From Betaproteobacteria bacterium (lineage in GTDB: Bacteria; Pseudomonadota; Gammaproteobacteria; Burkholderiales; SG8-39), in NCBI GenBank assembly GCA_027317055.1, contig DAHVFK010000173.1, positions 1 through 7,282 on the forward strand: a stretch of DNA of 7,282 nt, given 5' to 3'. Of the stretch, positions 5,304-7,282 are shown piece by piece (the stretch's first letter is position 1; each line of letters opens with the position of its first letter). Both the position numbers and the translations under genes were made by a program. The notes under the pieces were generated by a model. It saw nothing but the letters and a program-made list of their open reading frames with translations. It ran no database searches and was not told the DNA's origin.

Positions 5304-6145
5304 GCCGCTTTCAGGCCTCCCTGCAGCTCCTGCGCGGGGGTGCCGTCCTTCCAGGGCAGCGGCACATCGCAGGGCTTCAGCAGGCAGTCGTCGGGCAGGG
5401 ACTCGATCGGCGTGAAGTCCCGGTGCGCGATGTAGCCCGGGCGCTTGAAGCGGCGGATGTGGTTCGACACCGCGCACAGCGAGAGGTAGACGCTGACCCG
5501 GTTCCAGGGCGACAGGTTCGAGGTCGAGGCGTGCACCAGGCAGGAGTGGAACATGATCATCGAGCCCGCCGGACCCTTGGGGGCGACGATTCCGCCGCGT
5601 GCGACGAGCTTCGAGATGGTGTCGTGATCGATGGTCCACAGCGGATAGCTGGTGGTGGTGGTGTCGTGCGCGGCGTCGATCACGCCCAGCTTGTGACTGC
5701 CCGGGATGAACATCAGCGGACCGTTGAACTCGTTCACCTCGTCGAGGAAGATCGCCACGTTCATGGCGCGCGCCTCGGGCATCAGGTCGTCGTTCTTCCA
5801 GGTGCCGTAGTCCTGGTGCCACTGCCAGACGTCGCCGTCGAAGGCCATCTTGCCGTTGATCTTGAACTGGTGCATGTACAGCTTCTCGCCGAACACCTGC
5901 TCGACCGGCTCGATCATGCGCGGATGGCGCGCCAGGCGCGCGAAGGGCGCGCTGTACATGTGCGCGGCGAAGTTGGTCCGCACCACGTCGCCGGTCTTCT
6001 CGCGCACGTTCTCCGGCCGGCGCTGGGCGTACAGCGCCGGCACCTCGTCGGTCAGGACCCGCATTTCCCGTTCCGAAAAAAGGCCCGGGAAGAACACGTA
6101 TCCATCCCGGTCGAACTGCTCGAGCTGGGTCTGGGTAAGCTTCAT
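5300..6145 (-). CDS. PhyH-family Fe(II)/2-oxoglutarate-dependent dioxygenase
   Basis: A 281-residue cytoplasmic enzyme of the phytanoyl-CoA dioxygenase family. The iron-binding facial triad is visible: H110 and D112 in WQWHQDYGTW, and the distal histidine, most likely H205 in LVHASTSNLSPWNR. R216 is the probable 2-oxoglutarate carboxylate anchor. NGPLMFIPGSHK (141-152) is the conserved strand-turn of the fold. The HxD region and the 'H-x-S-x-x-N-x-SP-x-x-R' end resemble ectoine hydroxylase (EctD), but there are no ectoine genes here and the family also hydroxylates amino acids, phosphonates and other small acids, so the substrate stays open. ATG 6145 overlaps the ftsB stop (ATGA) and has a strong Shine-Dalgarno inside the end of ftsB. 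The downstream SAF oxidoreductase also overlaps by 4 bp, suggesting a two-step oxidative module. Confidence 0.87.
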   Translation of the reverse strand: MKLTQTQLEQFDRDGYVFFPGLFSEREMRVLTDEVPALYAQRRPENVREKTGDVVRTNFAAHMYSAPFARLARHPRMIEPVEQVFGEKLYMHQFKINGKMAFDGDVWQWHQDYGTWKNDDLMPEARAMNVAIFLDEVNEFNGPLMFIPGSHKLGVIDAAHDTTTTSYPLWTIDHDTISKLVARGGIVAPKGPAGSMIMFHSCLVHASTSNLSPWNRVSVYLSLCAVSNHIRRFKRPGYIAHRDFTPIESLPDDCLLKPCDVPLPWKDGTPAQELQGGLKAA

Positions 6146-6420
6146 TTCTTTTCCTCCACGATCTGGAAGAATACCTCGTCCTGCTTCACCATACCGAGTT
6201 CGTAGCGCGCGCGCTCCTCGATCGCGTCGGTGCCCTGCTTCAGGTCGGTCACCTCGGCCGCCAGGGCGGCGTTGCGCAGCTCGAGCTGGCCGTTCCTCGC
6301 CCGCTGCGCCGCGACCTTGCCCTCGGCCTCCCAGGCGTGCACCCAGCCGCCCTTGCCGAGCCAGAGCGGGTACTGGATCAGGACGATCAGGGCGGCAAGG
6401 ACGCCGGCCAGGATCTTCAC
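6142..6420 (-). CDS. ftsB: Cell division protein FtsB
   Basis: A 92-residue bitopic membrane protein of the FtsB/DivIC family, part of the FtsQLB divisome complex that activates septal peptidoglycan synthesis. Residues 4-21 form the single membrane segment, followed by the FtsB-typical QYPLWLGKGGW. Residues about 30-65 are a helical coiled coil rich in Glu, Ala and Leu. The conserved periplasmic end IEERARYELGMVKQDEVFFQIV closely resembles E. coli FtsB. The start is a GTG one base after the enolase stop codon. The eno-ftsB adjacency is common in Beta- and Gammaproteobacteria. The protein ends soon after the conserved domain, shorter at the C-terminus than E. coli FtsB. Confidence 0.95.
   Translation of the reverse strand: MKILAGVLAALIVLIQYPLWLGKGGWVHAWEAEGKVAAQRARNGQLELRNAALAAEVTDLKQGTDAIEERARYELGMVKQDEVFFQIVEEKK
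6153..6157 (-). promoter_or_regulatory. Strong ribosome binding site of the dioxygenase gene, inside ftsB
   Basis: GGAGG lies seven bases before the dioxygenase ATG (minus strand GGAGGAAAAGAAATG), inside the last ftsB codons. Most other starts in this array have weak or no Shine-Dalgarno and appear to rely on coupling, so this site could give the dioxygenase higher or independent translation. Confidence 0.65.
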
Positions 6421-6421
6421 G

Positions 6422-7282
6422 TCACTTCAGCTGATAGAAAGCTTCGCGCCCGGGGTAGCCGACCGAATCGCCCAGGTCTTCCTCGATGCGCAGCAGCTGG
6501 TTGTACTTCGCCACCCGCTCCGAGCGCGACAGCGAACCGGTCTTGATCTGCAGCGCATTGCAGCCCACGGCGATGTCCGCGATGGTGGTGTCCTCGGTCT
6601 CGCCCGAGCGGTGCGAGATCACCGAGGTGTAGCCCGAGCGCTTGGCGAGCTCGATCGCGGCGAAGGTCTCGCTCAGGGTGCCGATCTGGTTGACTTTGAT
6701 CAGCACCGAGTTCGCGACCCCCTGGCGGATGCCCTGCTGGATGATGCGCGTGTTGGTGACGAACACGTCGTCGCCGACAAGCTGCAGCTTGCGTCCCAGC
6801 CGCTCGGTGTGCAGCTTCCAGCCTTCCCAGTCGCTCTCGGCCATGCCGTCCTCGATCGACACGATCGGGTAGCGGTCGGCCAGGCTCTTCAGGTAGTCGC
6901 AGAACTCCGACGCGCTCAGGCTGAGGTGCTCGGACTCGAGCTCGTACACGCCGTCGCGGTAGAACTCGGAGGCGGCGCAGTCGAGCGCGAGCAGCACGTC
7001 CTGCCCCGCGCTGTAGCCGGCCTTGTCGATTGCGGCCAGGATCAGCTCGATCGCCGCCGCGTGCGTCGGCAGGTCCGGCGCGAAGCCGCCCTCGTCGCCC
7101 ACCGCGGTCGACATGCCCTTGCCGTCGATCAGCTTCTTCAGCGCGTGGAACACCTCCGCGCCGCAACGCAGGGCTTCGCGGAAAGACTGCGCGCCGACCG
7201 GCACGATCATGAATTCCTGGATGTCGAGGCGGTTGTTCGCGTGCGCGCCGCCGTTGATCACGTTCATCTGCGGCACCGGCAT
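6422..7282 (-). CDS. eno: Enolase (partial, C-terminal two-thirds)
   Basis: The last 286 residues of phosphopyruvate hydratase, which converts 2-phosphoglycerate to phosphoenolpyruvate in glycolysis; the 5' end lies beyond the right edge. The first visible methionine (MPVPQMNVINGG) is internal, corresponding to about residue 146 of the E. coli enzyme, and is not a start. Conserved elements are GGAHANN with the substrate-loop His, IQEFM, catalytic Glu in VGDEGGFAPD, Mg2+ ligands in ALDCAA, SIEDGM and LVGDDVFVTN, the general base Lys in IKVNQIGTL, and the signature SHRSGETED. Nothing suggests loss of function. It is followed after one base by ftsB and probably leads the whole leftward array. 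Confidence 0.97.
   Translation of the reverse strand: MPVPQMNVINGGAHANNRLDIQEFMIVPVGAQSFREALRCGAEVFHALKKLIDGKGMSTAVGDEGGFAPDLPTHAAAIELILAAIDKAGYSAGQDVLLALDCAASEFYRDGVYELESEHLSLSASEFCDYLKSLADRYPIVSIEDGMAESDWEGWKLHTERLGRKLQLVGDDVFVTNTRIIQQGIRQGVANSVLIKVNQIGTLSETFAAIELAKRSGYTSVISHRSGETEDTTIADIAVGCNALQIKTGSLSRSERVAKYNQLLRIEEDLGDSVGYPGREAFYQLK

Noticed and set aside
5304..5822. N-terminal extension of the SAF oxidoreductase frame upstream of 5303
   Set aside because: It overlaps the dioxygenase out of frame and lacks family character; the Rossmann fold begins naturally after the ATG at 5303.
5099..6205. + strand open frame (368 codons) over the dioxygenase and part of the oxidoreductase
   Set aside because: Both minus-strand genes have intact catalytic motifs; the + strand frame is low-complexity Arg/His/Val-rich sequence.
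7280..7282. ATG at the right edge as an enolase start
   Set aside because: MPVPQMN is an internal enolase segment; the N-terminal domain lies outside the window, so the gene is cut by the edge and is not truncated in the genome.
1..7282. Mobile elements, CRISPR arrays, tRNA or rRNA genes, phage defence systems
   Set aside because: No transposase, integrase, direct repeat array, clover-leaf sequence or defence-type domain was found on either strand; coding density is near complete with housekeeping-type genes.

Overview
The window is GC-rich, densely packed bacterial chromosome. The pairing of eno with ftsB, the copper-delivery genes for cytochrome oxidase and the LivG/LivF transporter ATPases all suggest a proteobacterium, most likely a betaproteobacterium (Burkholderiales or a relative). 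That placement is inferred from gene order and protein character. No rRNA or tRNA is present, and I see no mobile element or CRISPR array.

Left part (1-1084): two ATPase subunits of a branched-chain amino acid-type ABC importer run leftwards. livG comes first, then livF, which is cut by the window edge. A 122-bp divergent intergenic region separates livG from a ParA-family ATPase gene on the + strand. This region holds a perfect 7-bp inverted repeat and a strong Shine-Dalgarno that serves not livG itself but an 8-codon leader ORF, whose stop overlaps the livG GTG start.

Middle (1085-2109): an orphan ParA-like ATPase gene, the only convincing + strand gene, meets the leftward array tail to tail. 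The two stop codons share the palindrome CTAG. A terminator-like hairpin plus T-run lies across the junction.

Right part (1861-7282): eight leftward genes run with almost no intergenic DNA (gaps of 10 nt or less, or 4-bp ATGA overlaps). In transcription order they are enolase (5' end outside the window), ftsB, a PhyH-type Fe(II)/2-oxoglutarate dioxygenase, an NAD(P)-dependent oxidoreductase with a C-terminal SAF domain, a PCuAC periplasmic copper chaperone, a Caa3-type CtaG, a SCO1/SenC copper chaperone and an 82-residue protein of unknown function. Three themes appear joined in one transcription unit: core glycolysis and division; a two-enzyme oxidative module of unknown substrate that uses O2 and NAD(P); and copper delivery to the CuA/CuB sites of cytochrome c oxidase.

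The points most worth following up are the dioxygenase/SAF-oxidoreductase pair between housekeeping and copper genes, the unknown Cys/His-containing small protein at the end of the copper cluster, the coupled leader ORF before livG, and the compact convergent stop/terminator junction.
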